A DNA stretch of 58,969 nucleotides from Candidatus Bathyarchaeota archaeon (lineage in GTDB: Archaea; Thermoproteota; Bathyarchaeia; Bathyarchaeales; Bathycorpusculaceae): assembly GCA_029881805.1 (NCBI GenBank), contig JAOULW010000012.1, forward strand, positions 1-58,969, read 5' to 3'. The stretch's first letter is position 1, and each line of letters starts with the position of its first letter. This document shows, one piece after another, positions 1-8,521 of the stretch. Under the pieces are notes generated by a model that made no database searches, was not told the DNA's origin, and saw only the letters and a program-made list of their open reading frames with translations. Both the position numbers and the translations under genes were made by a program.

Positions 1-4
1 TTCT

Positions 5-388
5 CTAGAACGACTTTTCCAGCTTCGCTTTTATTTCTTTTATCTTCTTCTCCGTTTCCTTGACTTTATCTTTCTTCTTCATAGCCGTGTAGCAGTCTCT
101 AGCGTATTCTAGTGCGCTTACTCCAAACCTGTCAAATCCTTTTTGGAACGACAACTCGGCAGATTCCAGAAAATGTTCGACAGACACTTTATAATCTTTG
201 AGGGTGTATGCACATTCGCCTGCCTTGTAAAGCATTGTTGTGGAGTCAAAATAGTTTTGCGCTTTACGATAAAGTTCTGCAGCTTTAAGAAAAACCTCCT
301 CAGCATCGTTGAATTTGCCAACTTCATAGAGTGTATTCGCGTCTTTATGCATCTTAACCGGGTCTTCCTTCACTTTTTCTTCGCTCAT
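5..388 (-). CDS. TPR/alpha-SNAP-like helical repeat protein
   Basis: A 127-aa, all-helical protein with three to four TPR-like helical hairpins; the pattern of YEVGKF, AEEVFLKAAELY and SVEHFLESAELSF resembles SNAP/TPR repeats. It ends in a Lys/Glu-rich coiled tail. No signal peptide or membrane segment is seen, so it is probably a cytosolic scaffold or adaptor; the partner is unknown. I chose the ATG at 388 rather than an in-frame TTG at 403 because a GGAG lies 9 nt upstream of the ATG. It is divergent from the ECF transporter gene across about 230 bp. The fold assignment is reasonable; the function is unknown. Confidence 0.7.
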   Translation of the reverse strand: MSEEKVKEDPVKMHKDANTLYEVGKFNDAEEVFLKAAELYRKAQNYFDSTTMLYKAGECAYTLKDYKVSVEHFLESAELSFQKGFDRFGVSALEYARDCYTAMKKKDKVKETEKKIKEIKAKLEKSF

Positions 389-592
389 GATGATCAACTC
401 CAAACTTGCTATCTATCAGCATAATACTTACATTTAGGTTTTCCCATTACAACATCAAAATTGCCTTCAGCAAGGATTGTTCGATTTTAATATTTCCCAT
501 TGTCATTTTTTTGTTATACATAGCTATGATTGCCACTAAAAGAAAAGCGCGAATTTTTTTAGCAAAAAATAAATGCGACCTGTTATCATTGC

Positions 593-602
593 GGTTATAA
601 AC
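593..602 (+). promoter_or_regulatory. TATA box of the ECF S-component gene
   Basis: GGTTATAAAC lies about 20-25 nt before the ATG at 619 with no Shine-Dalgarno site between, which suggests a leaderless transcript starting at or near that ATG. This spacing also argues against the GTG at 610 as the start. Confidence 0.4.
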
Positions 603-618
603 AACTTGCGTGTTTAGT

Positions 619-1371
619 ATGACGCAAAAAACTTCGACTTCAACATCTACTCGTCTAGCTCTCACAGCTATTTCTATTTCCCTTGTATGTGTGGCCACAA
701 TGGTGTTTTCGATTTATGTCCCGCAAACTAGAGGCTTCTTCAACCTTGGAGAGACCATGGTCTATACTGTAGCTCTGCTTCTCGGACCATTAATCGGTTC
801 TGTCGCTGGAGGGGTTGGCTCTATGTTCGCAGATGTATTACTGGGCTACTATCACTTCGCCCCCGCAACACTTGTGATTAAAGCTTTGGAAGGAGGCATA
901 GTAGGTTTTCTTGGCAAAAAGAGAACAGCATTCGCCGAAAGTCATACCAAACTTGAGTGGAAGATCTTTACAACCGAAATGGGCGTACTCGTTGGAATTT
1001 TGTTGGGTCTTATGGGTTTCCTTTATTATAGTGGTTTTGTTGAAGTGTACTCTGGAGTGATTTCTCCTGAAACACCAACTTTAACAATATTTGTCCCGGC
1101 AGAATTCTGGTTTGGGCTTGGTGCATTCGTCGCAGTTCTGGTGACTATAATCGCCTTTATTTCTGAGCCAGAATTTGGATGGATGATCATTTCGACAATT
1201 TTTGGGGGTTTGCTTATGGTTGCTGGTTATTTCCTTTACGAACAGTTATTTCTTGGAGTCTTTGCACTTGCTGAAGTTCCAGTAAATATTGGACAAATGA
1301 GTGTAGGGCTAATAGTGGCAACCCCAATAGTGAAAGTTGTTCGACGTGCTTTGCCACAACTTAAAAGCTAA
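619..1371 (+). CDS. ECF transporter S component-like membrane protein
   Basis: About 250 aa with six or more hydrophobic segments. The N-terminal half has the look of ECF-type substrate-binding (S) subunits: the pattern FFNLGETMVYTVALLLGPL followed by a glycine-rich GSVAGGVGSMFADVLLGYY segment is typical of riboflavin-type S components, which bind a vitamin or precursor in the membrane and dock on an EcfAAT energising module. No EcfT or EcfA gene is nearby, so it would have to share a module encoded elsewhere. The middle and C-terminal hydrophobic part (residues 100-240) is longer than in standard S units. Substrate cannot be assigned. Start taken at the ATG (619), placed for leaderless expression. 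Confidence 0.7.
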   Translation: MTQKTSTSTSTRLALTAISISLVCVATMVFSIYVPQTRGFFNLGETMVYTVALLLGPLIGSVAGGVGSMFADVLLGYYHFAPATLVIKALEGGIVGFLGKKRTAFAESHTKLEWKIFTTEMGVLVGILLGLMGFLYYSGFVEVYSGVISPETPTLTIFVPAEFWFGLGAFVAVLVTIIAFISEPEFGWMIISTIFGGLLMVAGYFLYEQLFLGVFALAEVPVNIGQMSVGLIVATPIVKVVRRALPQLKS

Positions 1372-1404
1372 ACATGTATACTACTATTTTTCAGAGGCGA
1401 AAAG

Positions 1405-2412
1405 ATGAGGTTGCCTCCGGGAAAGATTCCAGTTGATATACTAAAAGAAGTTGTCTTCAAGAATCTAGGCGTTAGACGCAGAGAGGTAGTTCTAGGGCCG
1501 TCAGCCGGCTTCGATGGCGCAGTAATAGACATAGGAAATACATCTCTAATCATTTCTATGGATCCGATCACCGGTGCAGCAAACCGAATCGGCTGGCTCG
1601 CCGTTAATATTAATGCAAATGACATTGCCACTTTTGGTGTTGAGCCAGCCTTTCTATTCTCATGCATCTTACTTCCTGAAAATGCAAATAGGAGAACTGT
1701 TGAAACGATATCCGCTCAAATGAATAAAGCCGCTGAAGAATTAGGAATGGCAATTGTTGGAGGGCATTGCGAAGTGACTCCCGAACTGGTTAGCCCAATA
1801 GTTGTTGGCTGTGCCGTGGGCGTTGCAGAAAAAGGAAACTACGTCACGGCAGGAGGAGCCGAATCTGGAGACAAGCTCATTTTGACTAAAAGCGCTGGAA
1901 TAGAAGGCACAGCTATTTTGGCCTCAGACAGAGAGAAACAGTTGAAGGCAGCGATTAATAATACAATGATTCGGAAGGCAAAGAACTTCTACAATCAGAT
2001 AAGCGTTGTCAAAGGCGCGATAACCGCCTTCAGAACAGGCGGAGTCCACGCCATGCACGACCCCACAGAAGGAGGCATAGCTGGAGGAATACACGAAATG
2101 GTAGACGCATCAAACATTGGCGTAAAAATCTTTGAAGACAAAATTCAGATTCAGCCAGAGACCGCAAAAATCTGCGACTTCTTTCAAATTGATCCATTAC
2201 AATTGATAAGCTCAGGAGCACTACTGGTCTCTGCTAAACCAAAATTTGCAGAAAAAATAGTTGACAATCTTAAACAAGAAGGTATCCCTGCTTCTCCTAT
2301 TGGTGAGTTTTTAGAAAACCCACAAATCCGCATGTTATTAAAGAAAAGCGGAGAAATTCAGACCCTACCAAGACCTTCATGTGATCATCTTTGGCTTGCA
2401 CTAACGAGATAA
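1405..2412 (+). CDS. AIR synthase-related (HypE/PurM-like) protein
   Basis: 335 aa with the two-domain ATP-binding fold of the PurM/HypE/SelD/ThiL superfamily. Visible landmarks are the N-terminal LPPGKIP, the nucleotide loop VGGHCEVTP and the conserved HDPTEGGIAGG near residue 218, as in HypE-like proteins. It lacks the C-terminal PRIC cysteine tail that true HypE uses to carry the cyanide ligand precursor, and ends PSCDHLWLALTR instead. It is therefore not a second HypE. Paralogues like this are common in archaea; their reaction is unproven but should use ATP to activate an amide or carboxyl group. RBS GAGGCG precedes the ATG. Its 3' end overlaps the convergent glycosyltransferase gene by 12 bp. 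Confidence 0.82.
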   Translation: MRLPPGKIPVDILKEVVFKNLGVRRREVVLGPSAGFDGAVIDIGNTSLIISMDPITGAANRIGWLAVNINANDIATFGVEPAFLFSCILLPENANRRTVETISAQMNKAAEELGMAIVGGHCEVTPELVSPIVVGCAVGVAEKGNYVTAGGAESGDKLILTKSAGIEGTAILASDREKQLKAAINNTMIRKAKNFYNQISVVKGAITAFRTGGVHAMHDPTEGGIAGGIHEMVDASNIGVKIFEDKIQIQPETAKICDFFQIDPLQLISSGALLVSAKPKFAEKIVDNLKQEGIPASPIGEFLENPQIRMLLKKSGEIQTLPRPSCDHLWLALTR

Positions 2413-3159
2413 TGGGCTTCTTCCAAAGTTTTTGCCTAACACTTGTAGGAGCCAGTAGAATGCAAAAAATGGATAGTAGAAAACATATCTGAAAGTGTGA
2501 GAATAAATTAGGCCACATTTTATTTCTAAGGCAGCCAATGAAAGACTTTCCTTCCAGTTCCAGTCCTCAGATGGTCTATAATGGAGACAGTAGATTTCAT
2601 CGCCTATTATTACATTGTAGCCCTTCTTTTTAATCCAATTCACTATGTAGGCATCTTCGTAGGCGTGCAGTTGTTCTGGAATTTCGATGTCTTCAACGAG
2701 CTCAAGTCGGAGAAGGGTATCATGCATGCCACCGCGGAGATTGAAGCATTCCCTGGCGACGAGTGCTAAGGATTTTAGAAAAAACTTGTTTTTGACGTTT
2801 GGGATAACATCAATGTTTAATCCCCATATCGCGCCAACACTATTATTTATATGTTTTACGGCCTTACGGAACCAATTCTTACAAAGGATTACGTCGCTGT
2901 CCGCAAACATGAACCATTGTGTTTCAACCTCTTGTATGCCTTTCTCTCTTGCTTTTGCTCTTGAACCTTTTTCAGTTATGATCTTAACGCTCCCGTATTT
3001 TCTGTTAAATTTGTCCATAATTTCTAGCGTGCCGTCTGTCGAAAAGCCATCAACGACGATTAAGCGTTTAACTGGAACGTTCTCATAAATTGACTGGAGG
3101 CATTCAGTCAGTAGATGTTCACTGTTTTTTGTGAGCATCACGACATCTATTGCTTCCAT
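2401..3159 (-). CDS. Family 2 (GT-A) glycosyltransferase
   Basis: 252 aa. The N-terminal GT-A fold is clear: DVVMLTKNSEHLL at the start, VVDGFSTDGT at 35-44 as the nucleotide-sugar loop, and the metal-binding DSD at 87-89. An acidic HAYEDAYIVNW segment fits the catalytic-base region. The C-terminus is aromatic (RYVFYYPFFAFYWLL) and probably touches the membrane. The likely role is transfer of a sugar to a lipid-linked or surface glycan; acceptor and donor cannot be told. It lies 16 nt downstream of a methyltransferase gene on the same strand, so the two are probably co-transcribed and may modify the same glycan. Confidence 0.85.
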   Translation of the reverse strand: MEAIDVVMLTKNSEHLLTECLQSIYENVPVKRLIVVDGFSTDGTLEIMDKFNRKYGSVKIITEKGSRAKAREKGIQEVETQWFMFADSDVILCKNWFRKAVKHINNSVGAIWGLNIDVIPNVKNKFFLKSLALVARECFNLRGGMHDTLLRLELVEDIEIPEQLHAYEDAYIVNWIKKKGYNVIIGDEIYCLHYRPSEDWNWKESLSLAALEIKCGLIYSHTFRYVFYYPFFAFYWLLQVLGKNFGRSPLSR

Positions 3160-3175
3160 ATAGTTTAATCTTCCA

Positions 3176-3832
3176 CTATCTTTTAATTAGGATTCTGGTG
3201 TCCAAGCCGAAATATGGTAATCTGAACGACTTAAAAAATAACAGCCTATCGGCAACCCTTAAACTTGCGTCAAAAAAAGGTTCAACTTTCACGATGGAGT
3301 GTTCAAAATTTTTTAAGTATTTCCTCCATTCCTCCGGGGCTCTAAGGTTAATGTGTGTCTTATCGAAATCTTTTACAAGCTTTTTTACCGGTTTTTCAAC
3401 TGCTTTGTTTGGAGTTGTGCAAATCATTACATTTCTGCAGGAACTAAACGCGTTTTTGATTGCTCGTAAAGGATGCGGAAGGTGCTCAAGAACTTGAAAA
3501 CATGTAACTAGATCAAAAATTCCATTCAAAAATGGAAGATTTCTTTGCACATCGCAAACTACAAAACTGGGTGAGTAGGTTTTTTTTGCGTGCCTAGCAC
3601 CATGCTTGGATACATCGATACCGCAAGCATCGTATCCAAGTGATTTCAAAACGTCCACGGCATATCCATAAGCGCATCCAACATCCAACGCGGTCTTACC
3701 ATGACCATCAAGAAGTTTAGAATTAGAAACCTCAGATCCCCATTTGAGGACTTCCAAAACATATCGCCTAATAAGATGTTCTCTCTGTGAATATCTGAAA
3801 CGTTTGAAGTATTCTTCTTCGAATTGCAACAA
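3176..3832 (-). CDS. Class I SAM-dependent methyltransferase
   Basis: About 218 aa. Motif I ALDVGCAYGYA (residues 48-58) binds SAM; the acidic GIDVSKHGA follows, then DLVTCFQVLEHLPHP, the post-motif typical of the Methyltransf_11/UbiE-like group. The frame stays open upstream to an in-frame TAG near 3886, but only TTG or CTG codons are available as starts, so I used the TTG at 3832; the adjacent TTG at 3835 is equally possible. It precedes the glycosyltransferase in the same operon and is divergent from a radical SAM gene. Substrate unknown; a glycan or lipid head group is a guess from context. Confidence 0.8.
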   Translation of the reverse strand: MLQFEEEYFKRFRYSQREHLIRRYVLEVLKWGSEVSNSKLLDGHGKTALDVGCAYGYAVDVLKSLGYDACGIDVSKHGARHAKKTYSPSFVVCDVQRNLPFLNGIFDLVTCFQVLEHLPHPLRAIKNAFSSCRNVMICTTPNKAVEKPVKKLVKDFDKTHINLRAPEEWRKYLKNFEHSIVKVEPFFDASLRVADRLLFFKSFRLPYFGLDTRILIKR

Positions 3833-3975
3833 GTTCGCCAGCTCAAATACTCTAAGTGCTTCCTGTATCTTGGTAATTATCTATTTCAGGCTCTATTTTT
3901 ATATTAGTGTTTTTTTATCTTAGCAGAATTAATAAAGTACGTTAGGACAGTATAACAAAATCAAGTATAGATGGA

Positions 3976-5073
3976 GTGGCGCACTGTTTGGTCATGACCT
4001 TGGAGAAAGCTGCTAGCATCGCAATTCGCTCTTTGACTCCCAATAGGCCCTATCATGTGCAGTGGATGCTTACAAGAAGATGCAATTACAATTGTAAAGG
4101 ATGCGATGTTTGGCAGGAACAAGACGGAAGGGAATTATCATCATGGGAAATCAAGAGAGGTTTAGACGTCCTTAGGGAATTAGGCGCGATTGAAGTAGTC
4201 CTATCTGGGGGAAATCCACTCCTAAGAGATGATATTGACGAGATTATCGAATACGCTTCCCGTTCATTCATTACTACTATTTACGACAATGGCAGTATGG
4301 CCGTGGAGAAAATCGATGCTTTACGAAATGCGGATTTTGTTGCAATCTCTATAGACAGTCTAGATCCGGCAAGAAATGACCATATCAAAGGCGTTAAAGG
4401 CGCCTGGAAAAAAGCCATGCAAGCGGTTGAAAAGTTGCATGACGAAGGAATTTCCGTAACCGTCTCGCCAACAATTTCTCAACTCAACCTATACGAGATT
4501 GCCGATTTCACCAGATTCTTCTTGCAAAAGGGTATTCCACTTTGGTATTGCTTATATTCCTATGATTCTTCTGAGGACCTTGGTCAAATTTTCAGAATCG
4601 GAAAAGAAAATGACGAATTCATAATAACTGACCGAGAGGCAATGGTTAAACTCTGTGACTTTCTCATTGAGATGAGAAGAAAAAACGGGAATATTTTCAT
4701 GACAACAAGAATACTGAAAGCCATCAAAGATCTTTACCTAAGAGATGCAAGAACGTGGAAATGCCGGGCGCTCCAAAACTTCTTCATGGTAGATCATCTA
4801 GGCAGAGTTGCTGGGTGCCATCTCCATAGCTCGGTAGCGTCAATCTTTGATCTGCGTCATGCTTGGCACAGCAAGAAGTTTAATTCACTACGCAAGATCT
4901 ACAGTGATTGCACTCAGTGCACATACCTTTGCTACATTTTCTACTCCATTCATGGGAGCGTATTCGGCAACATCAAAATAGCGCAAGAGCAGTGGAAAAG
5001 CGCGAAGCTTTTTCTAAGGAGAGACAAAACTAAGCCTGCAAACTTGACAAGCCCAGTCCTGAAATCATACTGA
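3976..5073 (+). CDS. Radical SAM protein with SPASM-like C-terminus
   Basis: 365 aa from a GTG; a start at the ATG (3994) would drop six residues. The radical SAM cluster motif CNYNCKGC (C36, C40, C43) lies in a TRRCNYNCKGCDVW context, followed by the GGNPLL glycine motif and the SIDSLDP strand motif of the barrel. The C-terminus carries further cysteines (WKCRALQNF, VAGCHLH, CTQCTYLC) consistent with one auxiliary iron-sulfur cluster, as in twitch/SPASM enzymes. These modify peptides, lipids or cofactors. The neighbours on the opposite strand are a glycosyltransferase and a methyltransferase, so a role in lipid or glycan tailoring is possible but not shown. Confidence 0.82.
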   Translation: MAHCLVMTLEKAASIAIRSLTPNRPYHVQWMLTRRCNYNCKGCDVWQEQDGRELSSWEIKRGLDVLRELGAIEVVLSGGNPLLRDDIDEIIEYASRSFITTIYDNGSMAVEKIDALRNADFVAISIDSLDPARNDHIKGVKGAWKKAMQAVEKLHDEGISVTVSPTISQLNLYEIADFTRFFLQKGIPLWYCLYSYDSSEDLGQIFRIGKENDEFIITDREAMVKLCDFLIEMRRKNGNIFMTTRILKAIKDLYLRDARTWKCRALQNFFMVDHLGRVAGCHLHSSVASIFDLRHAWHSKKFNSLRKIYSDCTQCTYLCYIFYSIHGSVFGNIKIAQEQWKSAKLFLRRDKTKPANLTSPVLKSY

Positions 5074-5162
5074 AGACACTGCAGCTTCTAGGTTTGAATG
5101 TTGTCGGTGCAGAAATAGCTCTAGAACGGGTTTAAAGAATTGTCATTGATTAAGGGTTTTGA

Positions 5163-5774
5163 TTAATTTTCGAAGTTGAATGCGACGTTTTCTATCACTG
5201 CGCATAGAGTCTGAAACACTTCGTCAGCTTTGAGATTATTCGTGTCTAGGATCAAATGAAAGGGGGTAAAATCTTTGCCTAGGTCAAAGCCATATAATTT
5301 CTTGTAAATAGTCCTTGTTTGCTTTTCCTTGCTTCTTAACGCTTCAAAAGCGTTTTCTAGGCTTATTCCGTCTCTTTTGGCTATTCTTTTCGCTCGTTTT
5401 TCTAGGGAAGCTTCTAGCCATATTTTGAAGCCTTTTCTCAGAAGCCATGGCATTGTCCAACTGTCTAAGACCACGTTTCCTTGTGCTGCTGTCTTCAAGA
5501 GTTTTTTGTCAACCGCTTTGTCATACTTCATATTTTCTGTTCTTTTCACTAGAAAGCGCTTTCCTTCTTTGCTTTCCCACCATCCATGTCGGAGGGGCTT
5601 GTAGCCTTCTTCTATTGCTAAAGCTTTCAGTGCGTCTCCGCCTGAATAGTATTTCAGTCCATACTTTTCGGCAAGTCTTTTTGCCAGTGTGCTTTTTCCG
5701 CTTCCAGCCATTCCACTTATGCAGATGACTACTGGCGCTTTGGTTCTCTTCGTTGTTTTCTCGTCTGCATCCAT
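5163..5774 (-). CDS. cmk: Cytidylate kinase (archaeal type)
   Basis: 203 aa. A P-loop GMAGSGKST (residues 21-29) is followed by YYSGGDALKALA, the nucleotide-binding segment of archaeal CMP kinases, and DSWTMPWLLR. The enzyme phosphorylates CMP and dCMP with ATP in the cytosol. Position supports the call: archaeal genomes commonly carry cmk just after rpl34e in the secY region, as here. I used the ATG at 5774, since GAGG lies about 7 nt upstream, rather than the TTG one codon earlier. It is the last gene of the ribosomal block here; the rpl14e and cbf5 genes that often follow are absent. Confidence 0.88.
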   Translation of the reverse strand: MDADEKTTKRTKAPVVICISGMAGSGKSTLAKRLAEKYGLKYYSGGDALKALAIEEGYKPLRHGWWESKEGKRFLVKRTENMKYDKAVDKKLLKTAAQGNVVLDSWTMPWLLRKGFKIWLEASLEKRAKRIAKRDGISLENAFEALRSKEKQTRTIYKKLYGFDLGKDFTPFHLILDTNNLKADEVFQTLCAVIENVAFNFEN

Positions 5775-5795
5775 CAATTTGCCTCAAAAATAGTC

Positions 5796-6065
5796 TTATT
5801 TGGCTCTTGCGGCTTGTTTCAAAGCATTTTTTAAGCATTTGCCGCATAGCTGTCCACCGTATGGTCTTCCAATTCTTCTTTTACTGCGGTTTAATTTGCG
5901 TATTTCTACGGGAGTCAGGTGTTGCATTCCAGACAATTGTTGTCCGCACATAGAGCACGAAGGTGTAGGTACAATTTCCTTTTCGTAGTGTATTTGACTT
6001 CTGCCACTAGGCAATGTCACTTTCAATCGTTTTTTGCTTCTTGTACGTAAATGGGGTCTAGGCAT
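5796..6065 (-). CDS. rpl34e: Ribosomal protein eL34
   Basis: 89 aa, the usual length. It begins MPRPHLRTRSKKR and has two CxxC pairs (C37/C40 in CSMC, C74/C77 in CGKC) that should bind one zinc ion, plus the strongly basic LNRSKRRIGRPYGG segment for rRNA contact. It is part of the large ribosomal subunit of archaea and eukaryotes and absent from bacteria. The frame is open far upstream, but the ATG at 6065 matches the conserved family N-terminus. It lies 11 nt after the DUF106 gene and 21 nt before cmk, the standard archaeal order. Confidence 0.95.
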   Translation of the reverse strand: MPRPHLRTRSKKRLKVTLPSGRSQIHYEKEIVPTPSCSMCGQQLSGMQHLTPVEIRKLNRSKRRIGRPYGGQLCGKCLKNALKQAARAK

Positions 6066-6076
6066 GGTTTCGCTTC

Positions 6077-6550
6077 CTATTCTATGGGCATTATACCCAG
6101 TAAGCGGGATGCAAGTGTTCCGAAAAGAAAGGAACAGATGAAATACCACCAAATTACAGGTATTCCTCCGATACCGGGGATGTATGCCACGATGTTTATT
6201 CCATATATTGGCAAGAGTATGAACCACCAGATGAAAAGGTAACTGAAGTTGATCCCAAAAAGGGCTAGTTGGGGTTTAGCCATTTTTTTCTGCATATTGA
6301 GGATTTGCGGTTCCTTCTTTTTCAGTTTCTCCTGGAGTTTCTTATCCTTCGATCGTATTGCTTGAGATGTTAGCTTTCGATATTCACTAATCTCTTTCTG
6401 CATGGTTTTATATTGTTCCCAGCCAACCAATTTGCTTGTTAAGAGACGATTGATTGATGAGTTTAAGAACGAAATACCCATACAAAAGAACATTATTATA
6501 ATAGTTGCGATGGGTGGTTCTGGGTTCAAGAGCCATGCGAGGAAGTCCAT
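6077..6550 (-). CDS. EMC3/TMCO1-like (DUF106) membrane insertase-like protein
   Basis: 157 aa from the ATG at 6550. One transmembrane helix near residues 14-32, then a charged coiled-coil (residues 50-95, EISEYRKL to KKEPQIL), then two more hydrophobic segments with GIGGIPVIWWYF. This is the archaeal DUF106 family, distant kin of YidC/Oxa1, EMC3 and TMCO1, which help insert membrane proteins. It sits directly after secY, consistent with a translocation role. In many archaea an adenylate kinase gene lies between secY and DUF106; it is missing here. A TTG six codons upstream (6568) is an alternative start. Confidence 0.88.
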   Translation of the reverse strand: MDFLAWLLNPEPPIATIIIMFFCMGISFLNSSINRLLTSKLVGWEQYKTMQKEISEYRKLTSQAIRSKDKKLQEKLKKKEPQILNMQKKMAKPQLALFGINFSYLFIWWFILLPIYGINIVAYIPGIGGIPVIWWYFICSFLFGTLASRLLGIMPIE

Positions 6551-6628
6551 TCTTTTTTCCCTTGCCAATTTCGATTTTTCAGTTTCTTTCTGTTTTGTTC
6601 TTATTAATAACTATTTTTACTTAAGGGT

Positions 6629-8068
6629 TTACTCTCCAAATATGCGTCTAAATGCTGGATACATTTCACTGGCTCTTTCCCGCATTAGTATTTGATAATA
6701 TTGGTAAATTATTCCCACGGAAAGTAAAATACCCATCCCTGAACCGAATACCCCGAAGAAATCTGAAACGCCTGCAATCAACCCTACGACAATTCCACCC
6801 AAGATCGTGACTGCAGGGATATACCTCTTAAGAATGGATTCAACAGCCCTTTCCGAACGTCTATATCCAGGGATCTGCATACCGGCGCCAACGAGTTGTT
6901 TGGCCACTGTTGATGGGCCTAGACCGCCAACTTCAAGCCATGTGAGCGAAAAGATGACGCAAAAGGCAATTAGGATTCCCAGATATCCAAAAGCCCTAAT
7001 TGGTTGTGTTGTCACTTCTACAAAATTGCGGGGTGCCGTTACAAAATGCACAAGGCCCCCTACAGTTTCAAGGTGTCTAGCGTCGCCCTCTCCAATCCAT
7101 TGATATTGCCCAAGAAGGTCAAGCCAGAAATTACGTCCAGGAGGAGGTTGACCGTTCAGGCTCCAGAAAAGTTGAGAGAAGAAATACACGTTGGCAAAAA
7201 GAGCTGATGCAAAAATCACTGGCAAGTTAGATACGTATAAGAGCTTTATTGGATACCGGCTGCGGAAGCCTCGATAGCCAGCGTAGGATAGCGGCAACTC
7301 AACTCGCACACCTTCCATGTAAATTATGATCAAAAATGCGGCAATCGTAGCTATGAAGCCGAGCATTGATGGGTTTTGAGGGTTTTCTCTCAGCCAAAGC
7401 AATGATGCTGGCTGACCACTTGACAATACTTCGACCAGAGCAACAAAGAAACCGTAGCTTCTGAATTCGCCCACAGCAGGTATCGTTGCAAAGCTCTGCC
7501 AGAAAATATGTTGCGCAACGCCAGCCATAATGAATAGGCTTATTCCGCTACCAAAGCCCCAGCCTTTTTGGAGAAGCTCATCTAACAACATAACAATTAT
7601 TCCAGCTGATAAAAGCTGTAGGAAAATGACTATGCCTGTCGTACCCATTAAGCTGCCGTACATTCCGCCAATTATATAAGCTGAGGCTTGGACTCCAGTA
7701 AGAACTATTGAGAATACCTTGCTGGCTGTCGTGAATAAGCTTCTATCCTCTGGGCGCGACATGTCGCAGTCTATCATAGCTGAACCGACTAAAAGCTGTA
7801 GGATTAATCCCGCAGTGACAATTGGACCTATTCCAAGTTCCATGAGGCTGCCACGGTTGGAAGCAAAAATTATTCGAAGTGCAGCAAGTTCCCCTAACGG
7901 CTCTTTAGAAATGCCGTAGAGTGGGACCTCAGACATTACTAGGTAGATTATCAACACAAGTACGGTCCAGAAGAGTTTCTCAGTAAATCTTATCCTGCGT
8001 TCCGGAGCTTTGATTTCCGGGATAATCCTTGCAATGGGCCCGAATAAGCTTAAGAGTCTGCCAGCCAT
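6629..8068 (-). CDS. secY: Preprotein translocase subunit SecY
   Basis: 479 aa with ten predicted membrane helices, forming the protein-conducting channel with SecE and Sec-beta. Visible landmarks: the N-terminal amphipathic IIPEIKAPERRIRF, a plug/TM2 region LMELGIGPIVTAGLILQLL, the cytosolic RVELPLSYAGYRGFRSRYPIK loop and the C-terminal MYPAFRRIFGE. It follows rpl15 by 10 nt in the usual archaeal arrangement, so membrane insertion capacity is co-expressed with ribosomes. Confidence 0.96.
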   Translation of the reverse strand: MAGRLLSLFGPIARIIPEIKAPERRIRFTEKLFWTVLVLIIYLVMSEVPLYGISKEPLGELAALRIIFASNRGSLMELGIGPIVTAGLILQLLVGSAMIDCDMSRPEDRSLFTTASKVFSIVLTGVQASAYIIGGMYGSLMGTTGIVIFLQLLSAGIIVMLLDELLQKGWGFGSGISLFIMAGVAQHIFWQSFATIPAVGEFRSYGFFVALVEVLSSGQPASLLWLRENPQNPSMLGFIATIAAFLIIIYMEGVRVELPLSYAGYRGFRSRYPIKLLYVSNLPVIFASALFANVYFFSQLFWSLNGQPPPGRNFWLDLLGQYQWIGEGDARHLETVGGLVHFVTAPRNFVEVTTQPIRAFGYLGILIAFCVIFSLTWLEVGGLGPSTVAKQLVGAGMQIPGYRRSERAVESILKRYIPAVTILGGIVVGLIAGVSDFFGVFGSGMGILLSVGIIYQYYQILMRERASEMYPAFRRIFGE

Positions 8069-8078
8069 GAATTAACAA

Positions 8079-8519
8079 CTACTCTCCCTGTTCTTGCGTT
8101 TCCATTAAGATTTGTCCGCCACTCTTCTTTATCTTTTCAGCTGCGGACTTTGAACAGTATGGCACTTTCACAACTAATGGTTTGGCTATTCTGCCTGTTC
8201 CGAGAAGTTTTGTATAGCCTAAACTTTCTAGATCTATAAGAAATTTCCCCTTTTCTTTTTCCACAGAATATCTTTGGGCTATTTCGTCGAGTTTTCCAAC
8301 GTTCATAATTTTTACTTTTTGTTTTAGGCTTTTGGGTGAAGTGAACCCTTTTCTGCCAAAATAGTCTGGCTCATAAGTTGTAACATATGACCATCCATGT
8401 TTATGTCGCCCAGCCTTTCGCATTCCTTTAGAACCTGTTTTTCTATGTTGACCTACTCTACCGTAGCCGTGCGTTCTTGAACCGCGCTTTTTTCTGATTT
8501 TTCTGAGTTTATGTGGCAT
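8079..8519 (-). CDS. rpl15: Ribosomal protein uL15
   Basis: 146 aa. The N-terminal basic, glycine-rich tail MPHKLRKIRKKRGSRTHG and the GRHKHGWSYV segment are typical of archaeal/eukaryotic uL15 (L27a-like). It binds 23S rRNA late in 50S assembly. It lies just upstream of secY as expected. Unusually, the gene before it is an Hsp20-like gene whose stop codon is 2 nt upstream of this ATG, rather than rpl30. Confidence 0.95.
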   Translation of the reverse strand: MPHKLRKIRKKRGSRTHGYGRVGQHRKTGSKGMRKAGRHKHGWSYVTTYEPDYFGRKGFTSPKSLKQKVKIMNVGKLDEIAQRYSVEKEKGKFLIDLESLGYTKLLGTGRIAKPLVVKVPYCSKSAAEKIKKSGGQILMETQEQGE

Positions 8520-8521
8520 TT

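Noticed and set aside
1368-1667. Minus-strand open frame of 99 codons inside the AIR-synthase-like gene
   Set aside because: It lies fully inside a better-supported gene on the other strand, has no RBS and no family.
1405-2412. A second hypE gene
   Set aside because: The fold is right but the PRIC C-terminal cysteine is missing, so it cannot be a normal HypE.
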